Position numbers and translations under genes: made by a program. Under the pieces are notes generated by a model that had not been told where the DNA came from, made no database searches, and was given only the letters and a program-made list of their open reading frames with translations. A DNA stretch of 64,000 bases from Saccharomonospora sp. CUA-673 (GTDB lineage: Bacteria > Actinomycetota > Actinomycetes > Mycobacteriales > Pseudonocardiaceae), in the NCBI RefSeq assembly GCF_001942305.1, contig NZ_MKKE01000033.1:124001-188000 (forward strand), in the 5' to 3' direction. Below, piece by piece: positions 33,640-42,888 of this stretch (position 1 is its first letter; each line of letters begins with the position of its first letter).

Positions 33640-34905
33640 TCAGCCCTGGTCGCTGGCGCTGCCGCTGCCGCGGGAGGTGAGGGCGTCCTGCTGGGCGGGT
33701 TCGCCGAGGTAGGCGCGGAACGACTGGGCGGCCCGCTGCTGGATGCTGTCGACCCCGTCGCCGGCGAGGCTGACGTAGGTGAACGTCGCGTCCGAGGTCT
33801 CGGAGAGCGTCTCGGGGGTGGCGCCGACGCGCTCCGGCTGCTCGGACCGGAGCTTGTCCGACCACTGCGTGTCGTCGACGATCCACGCCGACGGCGTGCC
33901 GCGCGAGCGGTTGCCGGTGAGGTCCTCGTAGACGACCTCGGGCGTGCCCGGCTGGACGGTGACGTCGATGCAGTGGCCGTGCACGACCGTCCGGTCGGCG
34001 TTCCACGACCGGGCCGCCTGCTCGACGGCGTCGGCGGCGCCCGGGGCGGTGGCGACCCGGAGCGTGGCGGTGCCTTCCTGGCAGGCCGCGGCCTGTGCCT
34101 GCGCGCGGTGGGCCATCTCGTCGTCCGCCCAGTTCCAGGCGAAGATGCCGCCCACGATGAGCAGCACGAGGATTCCGCAGGCGATCGGCCACGCGGCCAC
34201 GCGGCGCCGCTTCACGCCCGTGTCGATGGCGCGGTGGCTGCCGGTGGAGGTGACTGCGCGGCGGCTGCCCGTGGACGTGACGGCCCGGTGGCTGCCGCTG
34301 GCGGTCACCGCGCGGCGGCTGCCCGTCGACGTGACCGCGCGGCGGCTGCCGGTGGAGGTGACGGTGCGGTCGTTGCTGGTGGACCCGGCCGCGTCGACGG
34401 AGTCGGACGCCGGCGGGGCGTCGGCCTCGGCAGCGGCGGCCGGCTCGGCTGCCACTGCGGGCTCGTCTGCCGGTGCGGGCTCGGGAGTCGAGGAGGGAGC
34501 GGGGGTGGGCCGGGGCGTGGCCGAGGGGCGGGGAGTGTCGGCAGGACGGGGATCGGTGGGGCGGGGCACCGCGGACCGGGCCGAGGGAGCAGGCATCGCG
34601 GGGATCGTGCGCTCGACCTCGGGGACGGGGTGCCCGGGCGGGGTTCGGTGGGTGCCGGCGTCGGCGGAGCGCCTCGGCCGGGGAGCCGGACGGGGCTGCT
34701 GCTCGGCGGTGCCGACGGCGTGCATGGCCGGGTTGGTCTCCCGCACGCCGTCGGGGGCGGGTGCGTAACCCGGTGCCCCTCGGTATGCCGGAGGGGGAGT
34801 CGTGGTGTCGCTGAACCAGTACGAGGACCGGCTGCGTCTGCCGGTCGTCGCCTGCGGATCAGGCTGCTTGGGAGCCGGATCGTCGGCTCTGCTGTGCCGC
34901 CCCAT
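33640..34905 (-). CDS. Membrane protein with 9-residue basic repeats and an extracytoplasmic domain
   Basis: A 421-residue protein in four parts. Residues 1-175 are disordered and Pro-rich. Residues about 180-232 hold five to six copies of a 9-residue repeat (AVTSTGSRR and variants with HR). One membrane helix follows (WPIACGILVLLIVGGIFAW). The outer domain of about 160 residues (GTATLRVATAPGAADAVEQA, VVYEDLTGNRSRG) resembles the start of solute-binding folds of VWA/SBP-type actinobacterial proteins. The basic repeat faces the cytoplasm and has many Ser/Thr, so it could be phosphorylated or bind acidic partners. AGAGGACGCGA precedes the ATG. Confidence 0.65.
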   Translation of the reverse strand: MGRHSRADDPAPKQPDPQATTGRRSRSSYWFSDTTTPPPAYRGAPGYAPAPDGVRETNPAMHAVGTAEQQPRPAPRPRRSADAGTHRTPPGHPVPEVERTIPAMPAPSARSAVPRPTDPRPADTPRPSATPRPTPAPSSTPEPAPADEPAVAAEPAAAAEADAPPASDSVDAAGSTSNDRTVTSTGSRRAVTSTGSRRAVTASGSHRAVTSTGSRRAVTSTGSHRAIDTGVKRRRVAAWPIACGILVLLIVGGIFAWNWADDEMAHRAQAQAAACQEGTATLRVATAPGAADAVEQAARSWNADRTVVHGHCIDVTVQPGTPEVVYEDLTGNRSRGTPSAWIVDDTQWSDKLRSEQPERVGATPETLSETSDATFTYVSLAGDGVDSIQQRAAQSFRAYLGEPAQQDALTSRGSGSASDQG

Positions 34906-34991
34906 TCGCGTCCTCTCGCGTGCGCCGAGCGCTGACTACACTCTGTCGACGTGACAAAAACGTAACCACCCTAACAGCCGAGCGCGTCGAA

Positions 34992-35930
34992 TCAGTGTGA
35001 TTCGGGACCGACTTCGGCCGAAGCGAGCAACCCGCGGTAGAGGGTGATCAGTCGTTCGCGCAGCGGCGCGGCCCGACGGGTGAACGCGGCCTGGCGGCGC
35101 GCGTACTCCGCCCTGCCTGCGGCGGTTTCGATGCGCACCGGATCGTAGCCGAGCGAGGAGAGGTCGTACGGGCTGGCCCGCATGTCGAGCTCACGGATGT
35201 CGGCGGCGAGCTCGAAGCAGTCCGCGAGCAGTTCCGAGGGTGTGAGCGGGCCCAGTTTGTAGGCCCATTTGTAAATGTCCATCCCCACATGGAGGCAGCC
35301 GGGCTGTTCGAGGTCGCGCTGGGAGTTCCTGGTCGGCTGCAGGGTGTTGAGCGGCCGTGCGGGTTCGGTGAAGAACCGGAAGGCGTCGTAGTGGGTGCAC
35401 CGGATGTCCATGCGGTCGACGACCTCGTCGGTGCCGGCCGAGCCCAACCGTAGCGGTAGCTGAGAGTGACGAACCTGGTCCGGTGCGTCGCGATACACCA
35501 TCGCCCATTCGTGTAGGCCGAAACAGCTCAGCCGCGCCGTGCGGGACGCGGTCGCCTCGAGCAGCGCGAGCACGTGCCGCGCCATCCGGGCGCGCTTGGC
35601 CGTCAGCGCCGCCGGGTCCACGGTCACCGCGGCGGTGTCGGCGTCGTCGTCGGCGGCGCCGGGGATCGCGGTCTCGACGTAGCCGGTGCGGGCGAGGAAC
35701 GTGCGCGCGCCCGGCCCGGTCACGACGGTCCCCGCGCCGGGCTGCCAGCGTTCGAGCTGCGACGGCGGCAGGGAGTAGTAGGTGAACAGGAAGTCCCACA
35801 CCGGATGCTTCTCGCCGCGGGACCGGCGGGCCTGGTGGGGCACCGTCCAGGTGCGCATGCGGGCGACGTGCGCCTCCTCGCGGGCGCGCCACTCCCGCTC
35901 GGTCAGGACGGTCGGGGCGTCAGGTGACAT
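34992..35930 (-). CDS. 3-methyladenine DNA glycosylase-family protein (predicted)
   Basis: A 312-residue protein of an actinobacterial family usually annotated as 3-methyladenine DNA glycosylase. Typical pieces are RGEKHPVWDFLFTYYSLPP, LSCFGLHEWAMVYRD and GCLHVGMDIYKWAYKLGP. I see no helix-hairpin-helix motif, so the enzymatic name rests on family annotation rather than on visible catalytic residues. It overlaps the upstream CNNM/CBS gene by 11 bp and belongs to that three-gene minus-strand unit. Confidence 0.65.
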   Translation of the reverse strand: MSPDAPTVLTEREWRAREEAHVARMRTWTVPHQARRSRGEKHPVWDFLFTYYSLPPSQLERWQPGAGTVVTGPGARTFLARTGYVETAIPGAADDDADTAAVTVDPAALTAKRARMARHVLALLEATASRTARLSCFGLHEWAMVYRDAPDQVRHSQLPLRLGSAGTDEVVDRMDIRCTHYDAFRFFTEPARPLNTLQPTRNSQRDLEQPGCLHVGMDIYKWAYKLGPLTPSELLADCFELAADIRELDMRASPYDLSSLGYDPVRIETAAGRAEYARRQAAFTRRAAPLRERLITLYRGLLASAEVGPESH

Positions 35931-36966
35931 GGGTGCCGTCCCGGACGGTGCCGACGTACTCCTCGACGAGGTCCTCGAGCGCGGCCACGCCGACGACCCG
36001 TCCCGCCCCGTCCACCGCGGTGGCCAGGTGGCTGCCCTCGCGGCGCATCGCCGACAGCGCCGTGTCGATCCGCGTGTGCATGGCCAGTTGGGTCAGCCGC
36101 CGGATCTTGTGTGCGGGCACGGCCGAGTCCGGATCGTCGCCGATCCGGTCGAGGATGTCCTTGATGTGCACGTAGCCCACGAGCCTGCCGCCGTCGGTGC
36201 GCAGCGGGTAGCGCGAGAAGCCGGTGGCCGACACGGCCTCCTCGACGTCGCCGAGCGTCGGCCGGTCCGGCACGGTGCGCAGCTGGTCCATGGGCACGAC
36301 GATGTCGGCGACCGTCTTGTCGGCCGAGGACAGGGTCTGGGTGAGCCTGCGGTGCTCGGCCTGCTCGATCAGCCCCTCCCGGCGGGACTCGCTGAGCAGC
36401 GCGGCGAGCTCGTCGGAGGTGTAGCTGGTCTCGATCTCGTCCTTCGGCTCGACCCGCATCACCCGCAGGATGCCGTTGGCGACACCGTTGAGCAGCCAGA
36501 TGAACGGCTTGACGAGCCGCACCCACCCGACGTGCACGGGCACCAGCCACAGTGCGAGCCGTTCGGGTTCGGCGATCGCGAGGTTCTTCGGCACCATCTC
36601 GCCGACCAGCACGTGCAGCAGCGTGATCGCCACGAGCGTGACGGTGAACGCGATGATGTGCACGACGTAGACCGGGATCGGGACACCGAGGGCGACGGCC
36701 GCGGCCTCGAGCCGGTGCGCCACCGCGGGTTCGCCGAACTGGAGCAACAGCAGCGAGCAGATCGTGATGCCGAGCTGCGCGCCGGCCAGCATCAGCGAGA
36801 CGTTCTGACTGGCCTTGATGACGATCCGGGCGCGGGTCGTGCCCTGTTCCAGCAGCGCCTCGAGCCGGTCGCGCCGCGAGGAGATGAGGGCGAACTCGGC
36901 GCCGACGAAGAACGCGTTGAACGCGAGCAGCAGGCCGATGGATGCGATGGCGATCCAGTCGTTCAT
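35920..36966 (-). CDS. CNNM/CBS-domain transporter (hemolysin family), copy 2
   Basis: A 348-residue UPF0053/CorC-HlyC-type membrane protein. The N-terminal DUF21 (CNNM) domain has three to four helices, including AFNAFFVGAEFALISSRRD and HVLVGEMVPKNLAIAEPE. Two CBS motifs follow (around TVADIVVPMDQLRTVPD and ALSAMRREGSHLATAVD). Homologues move magnesium or other divalent cations. The usual C-terminal CorC_HlyC domain is missing, so it is shorter than its neighbour. Its ATG overlaps the stop of copy 1 (ATGA); the two may form a heteromer. Confidence 0.9.
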   Translation of the reverse strand: MNDWIAIASIGLLLAFNAFFVGAEFALISSRRDRLEALLEQGTTRARIVIKASQNVSLMLAGAQLGITICSLLLLQFGEPAVAHRLEAAAVALGVPIPVYVVHIIAFTVTLVAITLLHVLVGEMVPKNLAIAEPERLALWLVPVHVGWVRLVKPFIWLLNGVANGILRVMRVEPKDEIETSYTSDELAALLSESRREGLIEQAEHRRLTQTLSSADKTVADIVVPMDQLRTVPDRPTLGDVEEAVSATGFSRYPLRTDGGRLVGYVHIKDILDRIGDDPDSAVPAHKIRRLTQLAMHTRIDTALSAMRREGSHLATAVDGAGRVVGVAALEDLVEEYVGTVRDGTHVT

Positions 36967-38282
36967 TCCGCCCCCTGCCCGCCCGGTTCGACCCGGACCT
37001 CGGCCACGCGGTGGCGGTCCATCTCGGTGACCGTCAGCCGCCAGCCGTCGACGTCGACGGCGTCGCCGCGCTGCGGGATGCGGCCGAGCCGCTCGAGCAC
37101 GAGACCGGCGATGGTCTCGTAGTCGCCGGTGGGCATGCGGAACCCGGTGATGTCGCGCACCTCGTCGTCGCGCAGCCTCCCCGACACGGCCCAGCTGTCG
37201 TTGCCGATCTGCTGGGACGTCGGCTGTTCGCGGTCGTCGTGCTCGTCGCGGACGTCGCCGATGATCTCCTCGACGACGTCCTCGAGCGTGACGAGACCGG
37301 CGCTGCCGCCGTACTCGTCGACGACGATGGCGAGCTGGAACCGCGAGGCGCGCAGCCGGTCGAGCAGCGCGTCGCCCGGCAGGGACTCGGGAACCGTCGG
37401 CACGGGGCGCATCACCGAGCTCACCGGCACGGACGCGCGGCGGTCGGCGCGGACCGTGAACGCCTGCTTGACGTGCACGGCGCCCTGAACGTCGTCGAGA
37501 TCCTCGCGGTACACGGGGAACCGGGACGTGCCGGTGGCCCGGGACCGTTCGACGAGGTCGGCGACCGTGTCGTCGATGTGCAGCGCCTCGACGCCCACCC
37601 GCGGGGTCATCAGCTCGTCGGCGGTGCGCTCGCCGAACCGCAACGACCGGTCGAGCAGCTGGGCGGTCGCGGCGTCGAGGGTGCCGCTCTCGGCGCTGGC
37701 GCGCACGATGGAGCCGAGTTCCTGCGCCGAACGGGCCGAGCGCAGCTCCTCCTGTGGTTCCACACCGGCCTTGCGCACGACCCAGTTGGCGCTGTTGTTC
37801 ATGAACGTGATGAGCCAGCCGAACAGCGCGGAGAACCGCGAGTGGTACCCGGCGACGGCGCGGGCCGTCCGCAGCGGCTGGGCGACGGCCAGGTTCTTGG
37901 GCACCATCTCGCCGATGACCATCGACAGCGTGGTGGCCAGCAGCAGCGACACCACGAGCGAGGTCCCGGCCACGGCGCCGTCGGGCAGGCCGGCTGCGTG
38001 CAGCATCGGGCGGATCACCTGGCCGAGCAGCGGTTCGGCGACGTATCCGGTGAGCAGGGTGGTGATGGTGATCGCCACCTGCGCGCCCGAGAGCTGGAAC
38101 GAGAGCGTCCGGTGTGCCCTCAGGACCGTGCGCGCACGGCGGTCGCCGACCTGGCGCACGTTGGCCTCGATGGCGCTGCGTTCGAGCGAGGTGAGCGAGA
38201 ACTCGGCGGCCACGGCGAGGCCGGTGCCGACCGTCAGCAGCAGGACGACCAGCAGTCCGCCGATGGTGAGTACGACGTCCAT
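36963..38282 (-). CDS. CNNM/CBS-domain transporter (hemolysin family), copy 1
   Basis: A 439-residue protein with the complete architecture: DUF21 membrane domain (TVGTGLAVAAEFSLTSLERS, VIGEMVPKNLAVAQPLRTA), paired CBS domains (DELMTPRVGVEALHIDDTV; FQLAIVVDEYGGSAGLVTLEDV) and a C-terminal CorC_HlyC domain. Likely a divalent-cation transport or sensing protein. It is first of a three-gene unit with copy 2 and the glycosylase-like gene. ATG 38282 or GTG 38288 may be used. The 224 bp to acnR hold no further gene. Confidence 0.9.
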   Translation of the reverse strand: MDVVLTIGGLLVVLLLTVGTGLAVAAEFSLTSLERSAIEANVRQVGDRRARTVLRAHRTLSFQLSGAQVAITITTLLTGYVAEPLLGQVIRPMLHAAGLPDGAVAGTSLVVSLLLATTLSMVIGEMVPKNLAVAQPLRTARAVAGYHSRFSALFGWLITFMNNSANWVVRKAGVEPQEELRSARSAQELGSIVRASAESGTLDAATAQLLDRSLRFGERTADELMTPRVGVEALHIDDTVADLVERSRATGTSRFPVYREDLDDVQGAVHVKQAFTVRADRRASVPVSSVMRPVPTVPESLPGDALLDRLRASRFQLAIVVDEYGGSAGLVTLEDVVEEIIGDVRDEHDDREQPTSQQIGNDSWAVSGRLRDDEVRDITGFRMPTGDYETIAGLVLERLGRIPQRGDAVDVDGWRLTVTEMDRHRVAEVRVEPGGQGAE

Positions 38283-38506
38283 CAGCACACGTCCATCACA
38301 GCGCGCCGCCCGCCTGCCGTGCGGGTGGCTTCACGAGGGAGGCCGGGTGGAAACGCGGGGAGCCGGGCCTGGCGCCCGGCTCGGGACTGTCACCCGGCGA
38401 TGGCGCATCGCGCACGAACGACGTCACTCCTCGAAGAGCGGGAACGGAAATGCGGGTCATCCTAACCAGCACAAACGGTGCCGGCGTGGGTGGTGTTCCC
38501 GGCGGC

Positions 38507-39085
38507 TCACTCGCCGCGGTGTCGGCGCACGCTGTCCTCGACGACGTCCAGGACGGGCTCCAGATCGTCGGCGGGCAGGCCCATCGCCAGGTGGGACACG
38601 AGACCTTCGAGGACGAGCTGGAGATAGTCGGCGAGGACCTCGACGGCGATGTCGTCGCGGAGGTTGCCCGACCGCCGCTGCCATTCGAGTCGCTTGCGCG
38701 TGGCGATGGTGAGTTGCTGGGAGTGCTCGGCCCAGCGGCTGCGGAACTCCGGGTCGGTGCGGAGTCGGCGGGAGACCTCCAGGCGCGTGCCGAGCCAGTC
38801 GGCGGGGTGCTCGGACTGGCCGGACAGCAGATCGCGCATGACCTGGACCAGACCCTGTTCGGCCACGACGTCGGCCATCCGCGCGGCATCGTCCTCGGCG
38901 AGGGCCAGGAACAGCGATTCCTTGTCGCGGAAGTGGTGGAAGATGGCGCCGCGGGACAGCGCGGTCGCTTCCTCGAGCCTGCGGACCGTGGCACCCTCGT
39001 AGCCGAAGCGCCCGAAGCACACCCGAGCGCCGTCGAGGATCTGGCGCCGGCGTGCATCGAGGTGGTCCTGACTCACGCGTGGCAT
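38507..39085 (-). CDS. acnR: TetR-family repressor of aconitase (AcnR)
   Basis: A 192-residue TetR protein that matches corynebacterial AcnR in detail: GYEGATVRRLEEAT, SRGAIFHHFRDKESLFLAL and EDDAARMADVVAEQGLVQVMR. AcnR represses acn in Corynebacterium and lies beside it there and in mycobacteria. Here acn is 5.5 kb away, with ergothioneine genes between. An AcnR-type operator stands 38 bp upstream of this ATG and another before acn, supporting regulation of both genes. Confidence 0.92.
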   Translation of the reverse strand: MPRVSQDHLDARRRQILDGARVCFGRFGYEGATVRRLEEATALSRGAIFHHFRDKESLFLALAEDDAARMADVVAEQGLVQVMRDLLSGQSEHPADWLGTRLEVSRRLRTDPEFRSRWAEHSQQLTIATRKRLEWQRRSGNLRDDIAVEVLADYLQLVLEGLVSHLAMGLPADDLEPVLDVVEDSVRRHRGE

Positions 39086-39122
39086 TCATCGATCTTGACA
39101 CCGCGCGTGGACCCAACGCAAA

Positions 39123-39138
39123 CCGTACGTACGTCCTG
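39123..39138 (-). promoter_or_regulatory. AcnR-type operator at acnR
   Basis: Read on the minus strand the site is CAGGACGTACGTACGG. The published Corynebacterium AcnR motif is CAGNACNNNCGTACTG, so only one defined position differs. It lies 38 bp upstream of acnR and 101 bp upstream of egtA, in their divergent gap. Autoregulation is inferred. Confidence 0.7.
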
Positions 39139-39238
39139 TGAGGACGGTGTGATCCGGCGGCTCGAGTTCTCTGCGAGTGTCGTACCCCGGGGGTAGCGTC
39201 GGGCAGCGACGGTCCCGGAAACCGATACGGGTGGTCGC

Positions 39239-40737
39239 ATGACGGCGATGCACGGTCCTGTCAGTCCCTTTCCCGAACCCCCGTCCGAGCGAGCGTGCGC
39301 CGGCGGCGAGGTCGCCGAGCCGGCCCTGCCGGACACCGCGGCCCGCGATCGGGCGGCCCGCGTGGTCGCCGACCGCGCCGAGGGCGAGGCGTACGTCGCG
39401 TCGGTGTGCTTCAAGCACGGCCCGCCGCGGCTCGTCGGCGTCGAACTCGAACATCTCGTGTACGACCGCGCCGACCCGTCCGCGCGCCTCGCACCCGACC
39501 GGCTGGCGCGCGCCCTCGGCAGCCACGCCCCGGCCACCCTCGCCCGCCATCCCGGCCGCACACCCGGCCCGTCCTCCGCGGAACTGCCCGCCGGGTCCGC
39601 CCTGACCGTCGAACCCGGGGGACAGGTCGAGATCTCCACCGCTCCGCATCCCACGCTCGACCGGCTGATCTCCGCGGCCACCACCGATCTGGACCACGTC
39701 GCCGCGTTGCTCGCCGCCGAGGGCCTCCTCCTCGGCCGTACGGCGATCGATTCCACACGAACCCCCGCGCGCCTGCTCGAGACCGAGCGGTACGCCGCGA
39801 TGGAACGCCGGTTCGCCGCCCGGGGCAGCGGTGGGATCACCATGATGTGCTCCACCGCGGCGGTGCAGGTGTGTCTCGACGCGGGGGAGCCCGCCGACCT
39901 GCCCGCGCGGTGGGCGGCACTGCACGCCGCCGGTCCGGTGCTGTTGGCGCTGTTCGCGAACTCCACCCACCACGCCGGCCGCCGCACGGGGCAGCGTCCG
40001 CGCGGTGGCTGTCGGTGCTGGACACCGACCCGCCCCGCACCCGATTCGACGCCGAACCGGCCGATCCGCCTGCGGCATGGGCACGCCGGGTGCTCGACAC
40101 CCCGCTGATGGTCCGGCGTCGTGCGCGAGGGCGGTGGGACGCCCCGCCCGCCGTGCCGTTCGCCGACTGGATCGCCCGCCGCGGCATCGCCCGCACGTGG
40201 CCACCACCCACGTTCGGCGACCTCGACTACCACCTCACGACGCTGTTCCCGCCCGTGCGGCCACGCGGGCACCTCGAGGTGCGGTACCTCGACGCCCAGC
40301 CTCCCGGCCGGTGGATAGACCCGGTGGCGATGCTCGCCGCCCTGCTGCACCGACCGGACGTCACCGACCGGGTCCTGGACCTCTGCGCGCCCGTCGGCAC
40401 CGGCGAGGACCGGTGGGTCCACGCCGCCCGGCACGGAACGGCCGATCCGGACCTGAACCGCGTCGCACGGCAGCTCGTCGACCTCGCGTGCGGCGAACTG
40501 GGCGCCCTCGGTCTATCCGGCGACAGCGTCGACGACATCACCGCTGCCCTGCATGCCCGCCTCGACCGGGAACCGGCACCGCGCCGGCCGGGCGAACCCG
40601 GCCGTCCCACTCCGCCGCCGCGCACCCCGCGGGTGCCGCCGCCACCCGGGCCCCTGCCTCAACCGCGCACACCACAGACCGGTCCGCGCCCGCGACAGTC
40701 CGCCGATCCGTCGACCACGAGGAGGACGACGCCATGA
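39239..40737 (+). CDS. egtA: Glutamate-cysteine ligase EgtA, one frameshift
   Basis: A GCS2-type ligase of about 500 residues, first gene of the ergothioneine operon; it makes gamma-glutamylcysteine, the sulfur donor for EgtB. Recognisable parts are VGVELEHLVYD, ALTVEPGGQVEISTAPHPTL, GITMMCSTAAVQVCLDAG and, in the second frame, HLEVRYLDAQPPGRWIDPVA. The frame breaks near 39997 by loss of one base in a G-run. The Pro-rich tail of about 45 residues is low complexity. The stop overlaps egtB (ATGA). Confidence 0.9.
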
Positions 40738-42092
40738 GCACCGTCGACACCCACACCGGCCCCGGCACCGATGACAGCCCCGACACGGCACCGGGCGACC
40801 TCCGCGAACGGGCCGCCGCAGCACTCGAACGCGCCCGCGCACGGACGGCCACACTCACCGACGTCGACGACGGCGAACTCACCCGCCAGCATTCGCCGTT
40901 GATGTCGCCGTTGGTGTGGGACCTCGCGCATGTCGGCAGCCAGGAGGAGATCTGGCTCGTCCGCGACGTCGGCGGACGTGAGGCGGTGCGCCCCGACATC
41001 GACGAGCTCTACGACGCGTTCCGGCACCCCCGCGCCGACCGGCCGCAGCTGCCGTTGCTGGGGCCGGCCGAGGCGCGCGCCTACATCGACCAGGTGCGGC
41101 GCAAGGCGCTCGACACGCTCGACGCCGCACCCCTTGACGGCAGCCCGCTGACGGAGTCGGCCTTCGCGTTCGGCATGGTCGCCCAACACGAGCAGCAGCA
41201 CGACGAGACGATGCTCGCCACCCACCAGCTGCGCCGCGGTGACCCGCTGCTGCACGCGCCCGCACCGCCGGTCCGCCGCTGCGGCGCCGTGCCGGAGGAG
41301 GTCGTCGTGCCCGCGGGCCGGTTCACGATGGGCACCTCCGCGGAACCGTGGGCCCTCGACAACGAACGGCCCGCACACGAGGTGTTCGTCGACGGCTTCG
41401 CCATCGACACCTTCCCGGTGACCTGCGACCGGTACGCCGCGTTCGTCGACGCCGGCGGCTACCGCGACCCACGCTGGTGGAGCGCCGACGGCTGGGCGTA
41501 CGTCACGGAGAAAGGCATCACCGCACCGCGGTTCTGGCGCTTCGACGGCGGACGCTGGTGGCGCCGCCGCTTCGGCGTGTACGAACCCGTGCCCGACGAC
41601 GAACCGGTGCTGCACGTGTCGTTCCACGAGGCCGAGGCCTACGCCGCGTGGGCGGGCAGGAGGCTGCCCACCGAGGTCGAATGGGAGAAGGCAGCCCGCC
41701 ACGATCCGGAGACCGGCCGGTCCCGGCGCTACCCGTGGGGCGATGACGACCCGGGCGCCGAGCACGCGAACCTCGGGCAGCGGCACCTGCGCCCCGCGCC
41801 CGTCGGCGCCTACCCGGCCGGGGCCTCGCCGCTCGGCGTGCAGCAGTTGATCGGCGACGTGTGGGAGTGGACCTCCAGCGACTTCGCCGGCTACCCGGGA
41901 TTCCGGGCGTTCCCGTACGCCGAGTACTCGGAGGTGTTCTTCGACGGGCGGTACAAGGTGCTGCGCGGCGGGTCCTTCGGCACCGACACGGTGGCTATCC
42001 GCGGCACGTTCCGCAACTGGGACTTCCCGATCCGCCGGCAGATCTTCACCGGCTTTCGCTGCGCCCGCGACCTCCGCCCCGGGGAGGGCTGA
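40734..42092 (+). CDS. egtB: Hercynine oxygenase (sulfoxide synthase) EgtB
   Basis: A 452-residue non-haem iron enzyme joining gamma-glutamylcysteine to hercynine as a sulfoxide. The DinB-like N-terminal domain supplies iron ligands: His66 in WDLAHVGSQEE and the H-x3-H-x-E motif HEQQHDE at residues 152-158. The C-terminal FGE-sulfatase/C-type-lectin domain contains PAGRFTMGTSAEPW, RLPTEVEWEKAARHD and DVWEWTSSDFAGYPGF. The ATG overlaps the egtA stop; egtC follows 4 bp later. Confidence 0.96.
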   Translation: MSTVDTHTGPGTDDSPDTAPGDLRERAAAALERARARTATLTDVDDGELTRQHSPLMSPLVWDLAHVGSQEEIWLVRDVGGREAVRPDIDELYDAFRHPRADRPQLPLLGPAEARAYIDQVRRKALDTLDAAPLDGSPLTESAFAFGMVAQHEQQHDETMLATHQLRRGDPLLHAPAPPVRRCGAVPEEVVVPAGRFTMGTSAEPWALDNERPAHEVFVDGFAIDTFPVTCDRYAAFVDAGGYRDPRWWSADGWAYVTEKGITAPRFWRFDGGRWWRRRFGVYEPVPDDEPVLHVSFHEAEAYAAWAGRRLPTEVEWEKAARHDPETGRSRRYPWGDDDPGAEHANLGQRHLRPAPVGAYPAGASPLGVQQLIGDVWEWTSSDFAGYPGFRAFPYAEYSEVFFDGRYKVLRGGSFGTDTVAIRGTFRNWDFPIRRQIFTGFRCARDLRPGEG

Positions 42093-42096
42093 ACGG

Positions 42097-42888
42097 GTGT
42101 GCCGGCACGTGGCCTACCTGGGGCCCGAGGCGTCGCCGGCGCATGCGGTGGTCGACGCGCCGCACTCGCTGTCGGTGCAGGCCCACGCGCCACGGGACAT
42201 GCGCGGCGGCGGCACCGTCAACGCCGACGGCTTCGGATTCGCCTGGATCGCCGCGGACGGTGCGCCTGTGCGGTACCGGCGCGCCCGTCCGTTGTGGACC
42301 GACGAGACCGCGCCGCGCTTGGCACGGTCGGTGCGTTCGTCGGCGTTCGTCGGCGCGGTCCGCTCCGGGACGCCGGGGATGCCGGTGGAGGAGGCGGCGT
42401 GTGCGCCGATGCTCGACGGCACGTGGATGTTCAGCCACAACGGGGTCGTGCGCGGCTGGCCCGACTCCGTGGCCGACCTGGCTGCGACGCTGCCGACGAC
42501 GGATCTGCTGCGACTCGAGTCGCGCACCGATTCGGCCCTGCTGTGGGCGTTGCTGCGCCGACGGCTCGCGAGCGGCGGTGACCCGGCCGCCGAGGTCGCC
42601 CGGCTCGTGTCCGACGTGGACCGCGCGGCGCCGGGATCACGACTGAACCTGCTGATCGCCGCGCCCGGGACGCTGATCGCCACCACGTGGACGCACTCGC
42701 TGGCCCTGCGGGCCACATCGCGGTCCGTGGAGCTGACGTCCGAACCGTACGACGAGGACGACGGTTGGCGGCAGGTCCCGGACCGCAGCCTCGTCACGGC
42801 GCGGTGTGCGTCAGGGCCAGGCGAGTCCGACGAGGTGACCGTGACGGTCGAGGCCATCGACGAGGGAGGAGCGACATGGCAGGCGTGA
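42097..42888 (+). CDS. egtC: Gamma-glutamyl hercynylcysteine sulfoxide hydrolase EgtC
   Basis: A 263-residue class II glutamine amidotransferase-like (Ntn) hydrolase. Cys2 (MCRHVAYLG) becomes the N-terminal nucleophile. The core continues NADGFGFAWIA, SSAFVGAVRSGTPGMPVEE and WMFSHNGVVRGW. It removes glutamate from the EgtB product. The GTG start at 42097 follows CGGGGAGGG at the egtB end. It overlaps egtD by 13 bp. Confidence 0.95.
   Translation: MCRHVAYLGPEASPAHAVVDAPHSLSVQAHAPRDMRGGGTVNADGFGFAWIAADGAPVRYRRARPLWTDETAPRLARSVRSSAFVGAVRSGTPGMPVEEAACAPMLDGTWMFSHNGVVRGWPDSVADLAATLPTTDLLRLESRTDSALLWALLRRRLASGGDPAAEVARLVSDVDRAAPGSRLNLLIAAPGTLIATTWTHSLALRATSRSVELTSEPYDEDDGWRQVPDRSLVTARCASGPGESDEVTVTVEAIDEGGATWQA

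Noticed and set aside
33097..34935. 612-codon plus-strand ORF
   Set aside because: Covers the merR gene in the wrong frame and the antisense of the membrane-protein gene; Gly/Arg-rich shadow.
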